64,000 nt of DNA from Pseudarthrobacter sp. L1SW (GTDB lineage Bacteria > Actinomycetota > Actinomycetes > Actinomycetales > Micrococcaceae): NCBI RefSeq assembly GCF_020809045.1, contig NZ_CP078079.1:1302001-1366000 (forward strand), read 5' to 3'. This document shows, piece by piece, positions 16,059 through 25,108 of the stretch (the first letter of the stretch is position 1; each line of letters begins with the position of its first letter). The translations under genes were made by a program, and so were the position numbers. The notes under the pieces are model-generated. The model was not told the DNA's origin. It did not search any database and was given only the letters and a program-made list of their open reading frames with translations.

Positions 16059-16096
16059 GTTTCACGGACCGACGATGTTTGTTAACGCGCTGTGAC
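16059..16096 (-). promoter_or_regulatory. Possible GlnR-like array upstream of the nitrate operon
   Basis: Four pentamers at 11-bp pitch: GTTTC at 16059, CGACG at 16070, GTTAA at 16081 and GTGAC at 16092. On the minus strand: GTCAC-N6-TTAAC-N6-CGTCG-N6-GAAAC. Outer boxes fit the GlnR consensus, the third does not. It is weaker than the nirBD array but in the same register and distance range. Confidence 0.4.
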
Positions 16097-16296
16097 ATTT
16101 GCCTATCGACGGCCGGGGCCTGCCGTTAGGCCCGGTGAGGCCGACGTGGGGCGGCAGAAATGGGACGAATCGCACATGTCCGCATGCTGGACCTTTTGTC
16201 CATTGACTGGACCGCGGGAACTAATATTGAACTCTAAATATTTCGACCCGGCGCGCGACTGCTGCGTCCGGACGGTTCTCACGAAAGCGTTTACCT

Positions 16297-17709
16297 ATGT
16301 CATCCACCGAAACCTCCACGGTGCCCGGATCCCCGCAGCCGGTGAACTCCCGGGGCCGCGTGATCGTAGCCAGCCTGATCGGCACCACAGTCGAGTTCTA
16401 CGACTTCTACGTCTACGCCACGGCCGCGGTGCTCGTCTTCCCGCAGCTGTTCTTCCCCAACCAGAACGAAACAACCCAGCTCCTGAGCTCCTTTGCGGTG
16501 TTCGGTGTGGCGTTTGTGGCCCGTCCGCTCGGCTCAATCGTCTTTGGCCACTTCGGCGACAAGTTTGGCCGCAAGGGCACGCTGGTGGCATCCCTGCTGA
16601 CCATGGGTATTGCCACCTTCCTCATCGGCTGCCTGCCCACCGCACTGGTTCCGGGCTGGGCCTTCTGGGCTCCGGCCCTGCTGGTGGTCATGCGCTTCGC
16701 CCAAGGCCTGGCCCTGGGCGGTGAATGGAGCGGCGCTGCACTCCTGGCCACCGAGAATGCGCCCGCGAACAAGCGCGCCATCTACGGCACCTTCCCGCAG
16801 CTGGGCGCCCCCATCGGCTTCATCATCGCCAACGTGATCTTCCTGGTGTTCAGCTACTCACTCTCCCCGGCCGATTTCCAGGCCTGGGGCTGGCGCGTTC
16901 CGTTCCTGTTGAGCGCCGTGATGGTGATCATCGGCCTGTACGTCCGCCTCAAGCTGATCGAAACCCCGGCCTTCACCAAGGTGATCGAGTCCAACGAGGT
17001 GGCCAAGCTGCCGCTGGGCCGGGTGTTCAAGACCAGCTGGCGCCAGCTCATCCTGGGTACCTTCATCATGCTCGCCACGTACGTGCTGTTCTACTTGATG
17101 ACCACCTTCACCCTGACCTACGGCACCCGCCCGGCCAGCCTGGAGGCTGCAAAGGCTGCGGCTGAAAAGGCCGGCAAGCCCATGACGGAAGCGGCCGCCG
17201 CCGCCTTCGTGCCAGGCCTGGGCTACACCCGCAACGACTTCCTGTGGATGCTGATCGCCGGCGTCGTCTTCTTCGGCATCTTTACCCTGGTCTCCGGCCC
17301 GCTGGCCGAGAAGTACGGCCGCCGCAAGATGCTCCTGGCCGTTACCGGCGGCATCTTCGTCTTCGGCCTGCTGTTCGTCCCGCTGTTCAGCGGCGGTTTC
17401 ATTGGCACCATGGCGCTGCTGGTGATCGGCTTCTCCCTGATGGGCCTGACGTTCGGGCCCATGGGTGCGCTGCTGCCCGAACTGTTCCCGACGAACGTCC
17501 GGTACACCGGCTCAGCCGTCAGCTACAACTTCTCCAGCATCCTCGGCGCGGCGGTGGCACCCTTCATCGCCGTCGCGCTGTGGGAACTGGCGGACGGCAG
17601 CCCGGTCCTGGTGGGCGTCTACCTGACGGCCATGGCGGTCCTGACCCTCATTGCCCTGTTCGTGAGCAAGGAAACCCGCGACCTGGACTACGAGAACAAC
17701 GTGGCCTGA
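16297..17709 (+). CDS. MFS transporter of the metabolite:H+ symporter (MHS) family
   Basis: A 470-residue twelve-helix transporter of the MHS branch, which imports organic acids or zwitterions with protons. Signatures are SLIGTTVEFYDFYVYATAAV in helix 1, the loop FGHFGDKFGRKGTL, RFAQGLALGGEWSGAAL in helix 4 and the second half loop GPLAEKYGRRKML. The substrate cannot be told; homologues carry alpha-ketoglutarate, shikimate, proline or betaine. The start ATG has a weak GAAAG upstream. It is divergent from the nitrate transporter across a 286-bp region and ends at a strong terminator. Confidence 0.85.
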   Translation: MSSTETSTVPGSPQPVNSRGRVIVASLIGTTVEFYDFYVYATAAVLVFPQLFFPNQNETTQLLSSFAVFGVAFVARPLGSIVFGHFGDKFGRKGTLVASLLTMGIATFLIGCLPTALVPGWAFWAPALLVVMRFAQGLALGGEWSGAALLATENAPANKRAIYGTFPQLGAPIGFIIANVIFLVFSYSLSPADFQAWGWRVPFLLSAVMVIIGLYVRLKLIETPAFTKVIESNEVAKLPLGRVFKTSWRQLILGTFIMLATYVLFYLMTTFTLTYGTRPASLEAAKAAAEKAGKPMTEAAAAAFVPGLGYTRNDFLWMLIAGVVFFGIFTLVSGPLAEKYGRRKMLLAVTGGIFVFGLLFVPLFSGGFIGTMALLVIGFSLMGLTFGPMGALLPELFPTNVRYTGSAVSYNFSSILGAAVAPFIAVALWELADGSPVLVGVYLTAMAVLTLIALFVSKETRDLDYENNVA

Positions 17710-17743
17710 CGGATCCTGTGCATTCCGGCCCAGTTAGTGGCTG

Positions 17744-17795
17744 AAGTGCCCGGCATGATTCCCATAACTTCGGGGATCGTGCCGGGCACTTTTCT
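17744..17795 (+). terminator. Rho-independent terminator after the MHS transporter
   Basis: AAGTGCCCGGCA followed by TGATTCCC pairs with GGGGATCG and TGCCGGGCACTT, then a short T run (TTTTC). The long stem works on both strands and separates the transporter from the convergent GATase-like gene. Confidence 0.8.
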
Positions 17796-17846
17796 GTGGG
17801 TGCGGGAGTAACCGGGCAGGAACGCACGACGGCGGGCTGCCGCAGC

Positions 17847-18578
17847 TCAGCGGGCGTAGCGGGCAACGAAGTTGCGCAGGATTTTCATGGGTTCGGTGGC
17901 AGTGAACTGCCGGGCGTCCGCCATCAGCTGTTCGGCGGACTCGGGCGGGAAATAGCCGGCATGCCGGTAGATGTCGATGCGCGTGCAGAGGCCTTCGGCG
18001 TCCAGCTCCGGGTGGAACTGCGTGGCGTAGAGGTTTCCCCGGATCCGGAACATGTGCACCGGGCAGGCAGCGGACCGGGCCAGCAGGACGGCATGCGCCG
18101 GCAGGACTGTGCACGCCTCCTTGTGGCCGGTGAAAGCCGTAAAGGTTGGTGACAGTCCCTGCAGCAACGGGTCCTCGCGTCCGGCGTCCGTCAGCTCGAT
18201 CTCAACCCCGCCCAAGGGCTCGCCGTAGGTCCTGTCGATCACGGCGCCCTGGTGCCTTCCCAGGGTGCCCACGCCGTAGCAGGCGCCCAGGAATGGGAAG
18301 TCCCGCGCCACCAACTCGTCCAGGAGCCCTGAGAGTTCGCGCTCCACCCGGTGCTGGACGGCGGATTTCTGTTCCGGCGGGTCGCTGGAGGTGAAGGGGC
18401 TGCCGCCTACGATCACGCCCGAATAGTTGGAAAGGTCCAGGTCCGGCAGCGGCGCAGCTTCCAGGCGTACCCTTCGCAGCTCATGCGGCTCGAGTCCGCC
18501 GTACCGAAGGTAGGCGGCGTACTCGTCCTCGGCGGCGGCATCCTCCGCCCGGGAGGCAAGGAGCAGGAAAGGCAGCAT
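17847..18578 (-). CDS. Class I glutamine amidotransferase-like protein
   Basis: A 243-residue stand-alone class I GATase fold. The nucleophile elbow is FLGACYGVG near residue 98 and the catalytic His-Glu is YATQFHPELD near 185; the oxyanion Gly segment GVIVGGSPFTSS precedes them. Such proteins hydrolyse glutamine or gamma-glutamyl compounds; close relatives annotated as GMP-synthase-like have mostly unproven substrates. The ATG start has no Shine-Dalgarno but lies six bases after CACACT, a near match to the leaderless pattern used by other genes here. It ends facing a shared terminator. Confidence 0.82.
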   Translation of the reverse strand: MLPFLLLASRAEDAAAEDEYAAYLRYGGLEPHELRRVRLEAAPLPDLDLSNYSGVIVGGSPFTSSDPPEQKSAVQHRVERELSGLLDELVARDFPFLGACYGVGTLGRHQGAVIDRTYGEPLGGVEIELTDAGREDPLLQGLSPTFTAFTGHKEACTVLPAHAVLLARSAACPVHMFRIRGNLYATQFHPELDAEGLCTRIDIYRHAGYFPPESAEQLMADARQFTATEPMKILRNFVARYAR

Positions 18579-18624
18579 CTGCTAAGTGTGCAGGTTTGCG
18601 GGCCGGCCTGCCAGCCGGCCCTGA

Positions 18625-19059
18625 TTAGCCGGCAGGCTGGGTGAGGGAGCGGCGTGACTGCGGCCGGGCGGCGGGATCCGCGTGCCGGTGCACGAGCTTC
18701 CAGTAGCCTTCCTCGCGCCGGAATATGCTGGTGACCCGGAGCGCGAACTCCTCCAGCGGGGCACCGTCCAGGCGTGCCCGGAAGTGTTCCGTCTCCACCA
18801 GGTAGGCGGTGTCCCGGGCGGTGTAGGACGAGATGGTGTCGAATCCGAGCATTTGGCCGTCCTGGAACTGCCGGGCAGCCTGGTCCAGCCGGGCCTCCAC
18901 CTGCGCCCAGCCGCGGGCTATCCCGCCGAACGGGTTGGCCAGGGTGACGTCGTCGAGCTGCGAATAGAGCTCCTTGATGGGGCCCGGGTTGCCCTGCGTG
19001 ATTTCGGGGACGGCAAGGTGGTAGCGGTCCACCTCTTCCTGGAAACTGGGTGCCAGCAT
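18625..19059 (-). CDS. NTF2/SnoaL-like protein
   Basis: A 144-residue protein with the small alpha+beta barrel pattern of the NTF2-like superfamily: an N-terminal helix with IKELYSQLDDVTLANPFGG, a middle strand block (DTAYLVETEHFRARLDG) and the terminal IFRREEGYWKLVHRHADP that is typical of DUF4440/SnoaL-like proteins acting as enzymes or as stress accessory proteins. GGAGG lies 6 bases before the ATG. It follows the ACC alpha gene by 16 bp on the same strand and is probably co-transcribed. The role is unknown. Confidence 0.75.
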   Translation of the reverse strand: MLAPSFQEEVDRYHLAVPEITQGNPGPIKELYSQLDDVTLANPFGGIARGWAQVEARLDQAARQFQDGQMLGFDTISSYTARDTAYLVETEHFRARLDGAPLEEFALRVTSIFRREEGYWKLVHRHADPAARPQSRRSLTQPAG

Positions 19060-19075
19060 TGGTTTCCTCCGCCGC

Positions 19076-20887
19076 TTAGTCTTCGATGATGGCGATGACG
19101 GCCCCGGCGGACACTGTCTTACCGGAGGATGCCTGGAGCCCGATGATGGTTCCGGAGCGGTGCGCGGTCAGCGGCTGCTCCATCTTCATCGCCTCGAGGA
19201 CCACCACCAGGTCTCCCTCGGCCACAACGTCCCCGTTGGCGACGGCGACCTTCACGATGGTGCCCTGCATGGGGGAGGTGAGGGCGTTGCCGGTGGCAGC
19301 GGCGGGGCCGCCGGAGCGTGAACGCTTCTTCGATTTGGCGGGCTTGGCTGCCGTTGCCGCGCCTCCCGTTCCCAGGGAACCGAGGGAGGCGGGCAGGACC
19401 ACCTCGAGCCGCTTGCCGCCCACTTCCACCACCACGCGCTGGCGCTCTTCGGCGCCGTCCGTCCCGGCAGCGCCGTCGGGCGTCCAGGCCGGAAGGTTGT
19501 TGACGAACTCGGTTTCAATCCAGCGGGTGTGGACCTTGAAGGGTCCCTCGGCCGGGGCGAAAGCCGGATCCGAAACCACTGCGAGGTCGAACGGGATGAC
19601 GGTAGGGATGCCCTCAACCACCATCTCCTCGAGTGCACGCCGGGAGCGCTGCAGTGCCTGGGTGCGGGTGGCGCCGGTGACGATCAGCTTGGAGAGCATG
19701 GAGTCGAAGTTGCCGCTGATCTCGTCGCCCTGTTCGATGCCCGAGTCGATCCGTACGCCGGGGCCCGTGGGGTTCTTCAGGACACGGATGGTCCCGGGTG
19801 CGGGCATGAAGTTCCGGCCCGGATCCTCGCCGGTGATGCGGAACTCGATGGAGTGCCCCCGGACTTCGGGGTCGCCGTAGCCCAGCTCTTCGCCGCGGGC
19901 CAGGCGGAACTGCTCGCGCACGAGGTCGATGCCGGTGACTTCCTCGGAGACGCAGTGCTCCACCTGCAGCCGGGTGTTGACCTCGAGGAAGGAGATGGTG
20001 CCGTCCTGGCCCACCAGGAATTCACAGGTGCCGGCGCCCAGGTAGCCGGCCTCCTTGAGGATGGCTTTGGAGGATTCGTAGAGGCGCCGGTTCTGCTCCT
20101 CCGTGAGGAACGGGGCAGGCGCTTCCTCCACCAGTTTCTGGTTGCGGCGCTGCAGTGAGCAGTCGCGGGTGGAGACGACCACGACGTTGCCGTGGGCGTC
20201 CGCCAGGCACTGGGTTTCAACATGCCGGGGGGCGTCCAGGAAGCGCTCGATGAAGCACTCCCCGCGGCCGAAGGCGGCGGTGGCTTCGCGAACGGCGGAT
20301 TCAAACAGTTCGGGGATTTCCTCGCGGGTGCGGGCAACCTTGATGCCGCGGCCGCCGCCGCCGAAGGCGGCCTTGATGGCCACGGGCAGGCCGTACTGGT
20401 CCACGAAGTGGAGGATTTCCTCGGCGGATTCCACCGGATCGGCGGTGCCGGGAACCTGGGGAGCGCCTACCTTCTCGGCGATGTGCCGGGCCTGCACCTT
20501 GTCGCCCAGTGCGGAGATGGCTTCCGGGGAGGGCCCGATCCACGTGATGCCGGCGTCGATGACGCGGGCAGCGAACTGCGCGTTTTCGGCCAGGAAGCCG
20601 TAGCCGGGATGGATGGCGTCGGCGCCGGACTGGCGGGCGGCGTCGATGATCTTGTCCATCACCAGGTAGGACTCGGCGGCCGTGTTCCCGCCCAGGGCAT
20701 AGGCCTCGTCAGCGAGGCGGACGTGCAGGGCATCGCGGTCCGGGTCCGCGTAAACCGCCACGGAGGCAATGCCTTCGTCACGGGCGGCGCGGATGATGCG
20801 GACGGCGATTTCACCGCGGTTGGCGATCAGCACCTTTGTGAGGGTCGACTGCGTGGATCCTGCGGACTGCTCCAAATTTGCTGACAA
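19076..20887 (-). CDS. Acyl-CoA carboxylase alpha chain (biotin carboxylase plus biotin carrier)
   Basis: A 603-residue AccA3-type protein that carboxylates its own biotin with ATP and bicarbonate, supplying carboxybiotin to beta subunits for malonyl- or methylmalonyl-CoA. It has the biotin carboxylase domain ([34 protein letters not shown]-grasp loop [23 protein letters not shown]), a Lys/Ser-rich linker near 510-525 and a C-terminal biotinyl domain with [10 protein letters not shown], the biotinylated Lys being residue 568. The start is TTG at 20887, supported by AAGGAG five bases upstream. A 16-bp palindrome 93 bp upstream is shared with the beta-chain locus. Its partners AccD and AccE are at 29151-30967 and BirA at 32158. 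Confidence 0.93.
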   Translation of the reverse strand: MSANLEQSAGSTQSTLTKVLIANRGEIAVRIIRAARDEGIASVAVYADPDRDALHVRLADEAYALGGNTAAESYLVMDKIIDAARQSGADAIHPGYGFLAENAQFAARVIDAGITWIGPSPEAISALGDKVQARHIAEKVGAPQVPGTADPVESAEEILHFVDQYGLPVAIKAAFGGGGRGIKVARTREEIPELFESAVREATAAFGRGECFIERFLDAPRHVETQCLADAHGNVVVVSTRDCSLQRRNQKLVEEAPAPFLTEEQNRRLYESSKAILKEAGYLGAGTCEFLVGQDGTISFLEVNTRLQVEHCVSEEVTGIDLVREQFRLARGEELGYGDPEVRGHSIEFRITGEDPGRNFMPAPGTIRVLKNPTGPGVRIDSGIEQGDEISGNFDSMLSKLIVTGATRTQALQRSRRALEEMVVEGIPTVIPFDLAVVSDPAFAPAEGPFKVHTRWIETEFVNNLPAWTPDGAAGTDGAEERQRVVVEVGGKRLEVVLPASLGSLGTGGAATAAKPAKSKKRSRSGGPAAATGNALTSPMQGTIVKVAVANGDVVAEGDLVVVLEAMKMEQPLTAHRSGTIIGLQASSGKTVSAGAVIAIIED

Positions 20888-20943
20888 GGCGTCTCCTTCT
20901 TTCCTTCAGGGAGCCTAGCGCGGTTTTGGAGGTTCCGCCGATA

Positions 20944-20966
20944 TTACTTGCGGAATCCGCGTGTAA
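20944..20966. promoter_or_regulatory. Imperfect palindrome upstream of the ACC alpha gene
   Basis: TTACTTGCGG, a 3-bp spacer, then CCGCGTGTAA: eight of ten arm positions pair. It resembles the GTTACTTGCCGGTAAC palindrome between accD and the SDR gene. It may be a second operator of the ACC loci. Confidence 0.35.
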
Positions 20967-20979
20967 ACGGGCCAGCCTT

Positions 20980-20995
20980 TGTAGGGAAGCTACAA
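20980..20995. promoter_or_regulatory. Shared ACC palindrome, copy 1
   Basis: TGTAGGGAAGCTACAA, 93 bp upstream of the TTG start of the ACC alpha gene. It differs at one base from the copy at 31105-31120 upstream of accD. Probable operator of a common lipid-metabolism regulator. Confidence 0.6.
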
Positions 20996-21042
20996 GACGT
21001 TGCGAAATGCGGCACTTTTGCCTCCGTGCGCCGCAGGCCCGG

Positions 21043-21690
21043 TCACGCGGGCCAGAGGTCGGTGATGCGCACGTTTGCCGAGGCCAGCAGGTCCCGGAGC
21101 GTGGATATGGAGAGCCCGACGACGGTGTGCGGGTCGCCGTCGACCTTGCGGATGAACGCTCCGCCCAGGCCGTCGATGGTGAAGGACCCGGCGCAGTGCA
21201 GCGGTTCGCCGGTGGCGATGTAGGCATCGATCTCGGCCGGTTCCATCTCCAGGAAGGAGACCGTGGCTGAGGCGACAGTCCCCAAAGTGGCGCCGGAACC
21301 CTGTTCCCCGCCGCCGTCGTCGTCCGGATCCGTGTCCCGGCAGTCCACCAGCCAGTGGCCCGTGTGCAGCACCCCTGTGTTGCCGCTCATGCGGAGCATG
21401 CGCTCACGGGCCACTTCGGCGGTGTACGGCTTGCCGTGTGCCTCGCCGTCGAACTCGAACACGGAGTCGCACCCGAGGACCAGCGACCCTTCCGCTTCCG
21501 GGAGGGCGGCCACAGCTTCCGCCTTTGCCCGCGCAAGCAGCAGCGCGGTGTCATGGGGGTCGGTAACGCCGTACCGGGCCTGGACTGCGTCCTCATCCAC
21601 GTCCGAGACCAGGACTGTGTGGCGGATGCCGGCCTCGGCCAGGAGCTTGGTGCGGGCGGGGGACTGGGAAGCGAGAATCAGGCTGGGCAC
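21043..21690 (-). CDS. maf: Maf-family nucleotide pyrophosphatase
   Basis: A 215-residue Maf protein, a house-cleaning nucleoside triphosphate pyrophosphatase acting on non-canonical nucleotides. Seen are the N-terminal LILASQSPARTKLL (family SxSPRRxxLL), LVLGCDSVFEFDGEAHGKP, ATVSFLEM, and GSFTIDGLGGAFI. A Gly/Asp-rich insert near residue 125 (DPDDDGGGEQGSG) is longer than usual. The GTG start at 21690 lies six bases after TAGGCT, a leaderless pattern that overlaps the stop codon of the upstream MMPL gene. It may be read both from its own promoter and from the tetR-MMPL message. Confidence 0.9.
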   Translation of the reverse strand: MPSLILASQSPARTKLLAEAGIRHTVLVSDVDEDAVQARYGVTDPHDTALLLARAKAEAVAALPEAEGSLVLGCDSVFEFDGEAHGKPYTAEVARERMLRMSGNTGVLHTGHWLVDCRDTDPDDDGGGEQGSGATLGTVASATVSFLEMEPAEIDAYIATGEPLHCAGSFTIDGLGGAFIRKVDGDPHTVVGLSISTLRDLLASANVRITDLWPA

Positions 21691-21696
21691 AGTTTC

Positions 21697-21702
21697 AGCC
21701 TA
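21697..21702 (-). promoter_or_regulatory. -10 box of a leaderless promoter for maf
   Basis: TAGGCT on the minus strand, six bases before the GTG. Its first three bases are the TAG stop codon of the MMPL gene. Confidence 0.4.
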
Positions 21703-24222
21703 GTGGACCAGTTCCCCGGACGCCGGTGCTGCCTCGGCCCGGTTGAGCTTGGCGCCCTCCACGTCCACGTCCGGCAGCATCCGGTCCAGCCAGCGGGGGA
21801 GCCACCAGGACTTTTCGCCCAGCAGGAACATCACGGCCGGAACGATGGTCATCCGCACCACGAAGGCGTCCAGGAGCACGCCGAACGCCATGGCGAAGCC
21901 AAGCGGGCGCACCATGGTGAGGTGGCTGAAGATGAATCCGGCGAAGACGCTGACCATGATGATCGCGGCGGCGGTGACCACGGCGGCAGCGTGGCTGAAG
22001 CCCACCCGGACTGCCTCCTTGGCCGATGAGCCGTGCATGTAGGCCTCGCGCATTCCGGAGGCGATGAACACCTGGTAGTCCATGGCCAGGCCGAACAGCA
22101 CGCCGATCAGGATGATGGGCAGGAAGCTCAGCACGGCGCCGGGATTGGCGACGTCGAAGACCCCACCCAGCCAGCCCCACTGGTACACGGCCACCACGGC
22201 GCCGAAAGCCGCGGCGAGGGAGAGCAGGAATCCGCCGGTTGCCAACAGCGGCACCACGATGGAGCGGAACACAAGCAGGAGCAGGACAAGGGAAAGTCCG
22301 ACGACGATGGCCAGGTAGGGCGGCAGGGCATCGCCGAGTTTCGTGGAGACGTCCACGTTGCCGGCGGTCTGGCCCGTCAGTCCCATTGCCACGCCATACT
22401 CGGACTGGATTTCGCCGTTCAGCCCGCGAAGCTCCGACACCACCTGGACGGTACTGGCGCTCGCCGGGCCTTCCTCGGGGATGACCTGGAAGACAGCGGT
22501 GCGGCGGTCCTCGCTGAGCGCGACGGGCACGGCGGCCACCACGTTATCCACGGCGCGGAGCTTGTCAGCGACGTCAAACTGCAGCGCCTGCGCCTGGGCC
22601 TCGTCCAGGTTGGCGGGGAATTCACCCACGGCCACGATGGGGCCGGTGACGCCTTCGCCGAAGCTGCGCGCGGTCAAGTCGTAGGCCTGGTAGGCCTCGG
22701 AGTCCACCGGCTCCGAGCCGCCGTCTGGCAGGGCAAGCTGCAGCTGGGTGGCCGGAAGCGCGAGGGTGCCGAGGACGAGCACCCCGGCCGCCAGCGCAAG
22801 CACCGGGTGCCGGGTGACGAGGCCGCCCCAGCCATGCGTGCTGCGCTCGCGGTCCTTTGCCTCATCGGCCGACTCATGGCCGGGCTCGGCGTTGTGCGCC
22901 TCCGCCTTGGCCCAGGCCCGCCGGGAAATGACGCGCCGGCCGATCAGGGACAGCATGGCCGGAGTCAGGGTAATGGCCACCAGGACCGCCACGGCCACGG
23001 TTCCCGCCGCGGCCAGGCCCATGACCGCGAGGAACGGCAGCCCGGGCACTACCAGCGCTGCCAGGGCGATAATCACGGTCAGGCCAGCGAAAACCACCGC
23101 ATTGCCGGACGTGCCGGTAGCCCGGGCCACCGATTCCTCCGGGTCCATTCCGGCGAGCAGCTGCGTCCGGTGCCGGTTGACGATGAACAGGGAATAGTCG
23201 ATGCCCACGGCCAGTCCCAGCATCAGGGCCAGCATGGGTGAAATGGAGCTCATGTCGAAGAGGCCGGACAGCGCGAACGTGATGCCGACCCCCACACCGA
23301 CTCCCACGATGGCCATCAGCAGCGGCAGGCCGGCGGCAACCAGGGTGCCCAGCATCAGGATCAGGACCAGCGCGGCGACGGCGATGCCGATGACCTCGGC
23401 GGCGCCAAAGAGTTCGGAGATATCCTCGGTGATTTCCTTGCTCGCGTAGGCTGTGACGCCGGCGGCGGAAGTTTCATGGGCGATGTCCTGGACCTGCTGG
23501 CGGACCTCCGGGCTGAGGCCGTTGATGGAGGTGTTGAACTGCACCTGGGCCACGGCGGCTTGGTTGTCTTCGGAGACGAAGCGGATCGCGGACGATGCCT
23601 CTGCCTGGCGCTTGCCCAGCTCGAGCTTTGCCTTGCCGGCTTCCAGCTCCCGGGTGCCGGCGTCGAGCCGGGCCTGTCCTTCGGCCAGGGCGGCCTTCTG
23701 CTGGCCGAGCTGGGCTTCGATCAGGGCGGCAGGGGCGCCCGCCGCAGTGAGCTGCTGTTCTGCCGCGGCCAGCTGTGCCTGGCCGGCTTCAAGCTGGACG
23801 CGGGAGGCGTCCAGCTGTGCCTGGCCCGCGGCAAGCTGCTGTTCGCCGTCGGTGATGGCCTTGCCGGCCTGGTCCACCTGGGCCTGGGTGGCGAAGGGGT
23901 CCACGGTGCCGCGGACATCCTGCACGGTCTTCAGCTTCTCCAGGGCATCCGAGACGGCGGCCCGGCTCCCGGCGGTGAAACCGCCGTCGGGCGCTTCAAA
24001 GACGATGGTGGCGGTGCCGCCGGATGCCGAGGGAAGCTCTTCCTTCAGCTTGTCCGCGATCCGCTGTGTCTCGGTGCCGGGGATCTGGAAGTTGTTGGAC
24101 AGCGTGCCGTGGAAGGCGGCGGCTGAGCCGCCCACGGCAACCAGGGCGGCGAGCCAGAGCGAGATGACCAGCCAGCGCCGGCGGTAGGAGAATTTGCCCA
24201 GGCGGTACAGGAACAGTGCCAT
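21700..24222 (-). CDS. MMPL/RND-family membrane transporter
   Basis: An 840-residue MMPL protein with two repeated halves, each an extracytoplasmic domain and a helix bundle. Landmarks are the first helix (WLVISLWLAALVAVGGSAAA), LMLGLAVGIDYSLFIVNRHR in the first bundle and VLFGLAMDYQVFIASGMREAY in the second, each with the Asp-Tyr proton-relay pair. The first outer domain has an unusual repetitive coiled stretch, roughly residues 120-210, with units like AGQAQL and LEAGQAQLAAAEQQL, which probably forms a long helical hairpin outside the membrane. Such transporters export lipids or hydrophobic drugs by proton motive force. It follows its TetR gene by 18 bp on the same strand. Confidence 0.9.
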   Translation of the reverse strand: MALFLYRLGKFSYRRRWLVISLWLAALVAVGGSAAAFHGTLSNNFQIPGTETQRIADKLKEELPSASGGTATIVFEAPDGGFTAGSRAAVSDALEKLKTVQDVRGTVDPFATQAQVDQAGKAITDGEQQLAAGQAQLDASRVQLEAGQAQLAAAEQQLTAAGAPAALIEAQLGQQKAALAEGQARLDAGTRELEAGKAKLELGKRQAEASSAIRFVSEDNQAAVAQVQFNTSINGLSPEVRQQVQDIAHETSAAGVTAYASKEITEDISELFGAAEVIGIAVAALVLILMLGTLVAAGLPLLMAIVGVGVGVGITFALSGLFDMSSISPMLALMLGLAVGIDYSLFIVNRHRTQLLAGMDPEESVARATGTSGNAVVFAGLTVIIALAALVVPGLPFLAVMGLAAAGTVAVAVLVAITLTPAMLSLIGRRVISRRAWAKAEAHNAEPGHESADEAKDRERSTHGWGGLVTRHPVLALAAGVLVLGTLALPATQLQLALPDGGSEPVDSEAYQAYDLTARSFGEGVTGPIVAVGEFPANLDEAQAQALQFDVADKLRAVDNVVAAVPVALSEDRRTAVFQVIPEEGPASASTVQVVSELRGLNGEIQSEYGVAMGLTGQTAGNVDVSTKLGDALPPYLAIVVGLSLVLLLLVFRSIVVPLLATGGFLLSLAAAFGAVVAVYQWGWLGGVFDVANPGAVLSFLPIILIGVLFGLAMDYQVFIASGMREAYMHGSSAKEAVRVGFSHAAAVVTAAAIIMVSVFAGFIFSHLTMVRPLGFAMAFGVLLDAFVVRMTIVPAVMFLLGEKSWWLPRWLDRMLPDVDVEGAKLNRAEAAPASGELVH

Positions 24223-24240
24223 GCGAGGAAACCGATCTGA

Positions 24241-24945
24241 TCAGGAGGAACGGGAGGCTGAAGGTGCGGGGGCAGGGGTGGTGCCCGTGGTGAAGCCGGA
24301 GCCAAGCAGCGCCATGGCGTCGATCAGCAGCTGCCGCAGTTCGGCAAGGGAGGCCGGCGAGAGGTCCGCGCCGCGGCGGGCAAACCAGACCTCCATTGCC
24401 GCCTTGCCGCAGGAGATGACGGAACCGGCAAAGGCCCGGAGGTACAGCTCATTCCCGGCGTCCGGTGTTGCGGCAGCCCGGCTGCGGGCCACTGCGGTGA
24501 TCTGTTCCCGGCAATGGTCCCAGGCTTCAAGTTCGGAGTGGGACATGAGTGTGCTCTGCTGGGTCAGGGTAAAGAGTTCGGCCAGCGGGGCCACGGTCAT
24601 GGGGTCCGCCAGGGCCATCAGTGCCTCCTGCGCCGACTTCAGGACGGGCTCCTCCGCGGGCCGGAGTTTGAACTGCTGGATGGCGGTGTCCAGGAAGCCG
24701 TGCGTGATGGAAGCCAGCGCGGCATCGGTGCTGCCGAAGTAGTTGAAGAAGGTCCGGCGGGAGATTCCGGCGGCGTCCGCGATGTCCTCCACCGTGAAGT
24801 TGCCGGGACCCGCGCTGCGCAGGAGGCCGAGTGCGGCGTCGGTAATGGCCTGGCGGGTGGCCGCCTTGTTCAGCTCGCGGCGGGACAGTGCGGCCGGCGG
24901 CGGGACGGAGGTTCCCGGATGGGCGGAATCGGCGGAGACGGTCAC
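24241..24945 (-). CDS. TetR-family regulator of the MMPL transporter
   Basis: A 234-residue TetR-type repressor. The helix-turn-helix is in residues 30-75: ATRQAITDAALGLLRSAGPG followed by FTVEDIADAAGISRRTFFNYF. The long C-terminal part is the ligand and dimer domain. It probably controls its own operon, since MMPL follows 18 bp downstream and two palindromes overlap the promoter. The GTG start at 24945 has no Shine-Dalgarno and sits six bases after TAGTGT, so the message is probably leaderless. Confidence 0.88.
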   Translation of the reverse strand: MTVSADSAHPGTSVPPPAALSRRELNKAATRQAITDAALGLLRSAGPGNFTVEDIADAAGISRRTFFNYFGSTDAALASITHGFLDTAIQQFKLRPAEEPVLKSAQEALMALADPMTVAPLAELFTLTQQSTLMSHSELEAWDHCREQITAVARSRAAATPDAGNELYLRAFAGSVISCGKAAMEVWFARRGADLSPASLAELRQLLIDAMALLGSGFTTGTTPAPAPSASRSS

Positions 24946-24951
24946 GCATTT

Positions 24952-24986
24952 ACACTATGTGCAACTTTGCACTCTGAGCAAGTTGC
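24952..24986 (-). promoter_or_regulatory. tetR promoter with overlapping operator palindromes
   Basis: On the minus strand, -35 TTGCTC (24981-24976), an 18-bp spacer and -10 TAGTGT (24957-24952), then six bases to GTG. Inside the spacer is the perfect palindrome GTGCAACTTTGCAC (24959-24972). A wider inverted repeat GCAACTT-N12-AAGTTGC spans 24961-24986. Bound repressor would cover both promoter elements. Confidence 0.6.
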
Positions 24987-25108
24987 TTTCACAGGAGAAT
25001 GAAAGGTTCCGAACAGCCTTCCCATGACTTGGTGCCCAATTCTGGAACTGTCCCGAAAGGGCGAATCATCAGCAGCCGTCACCTGACGGCGGATCCAGGA
25101 GACAAGTA

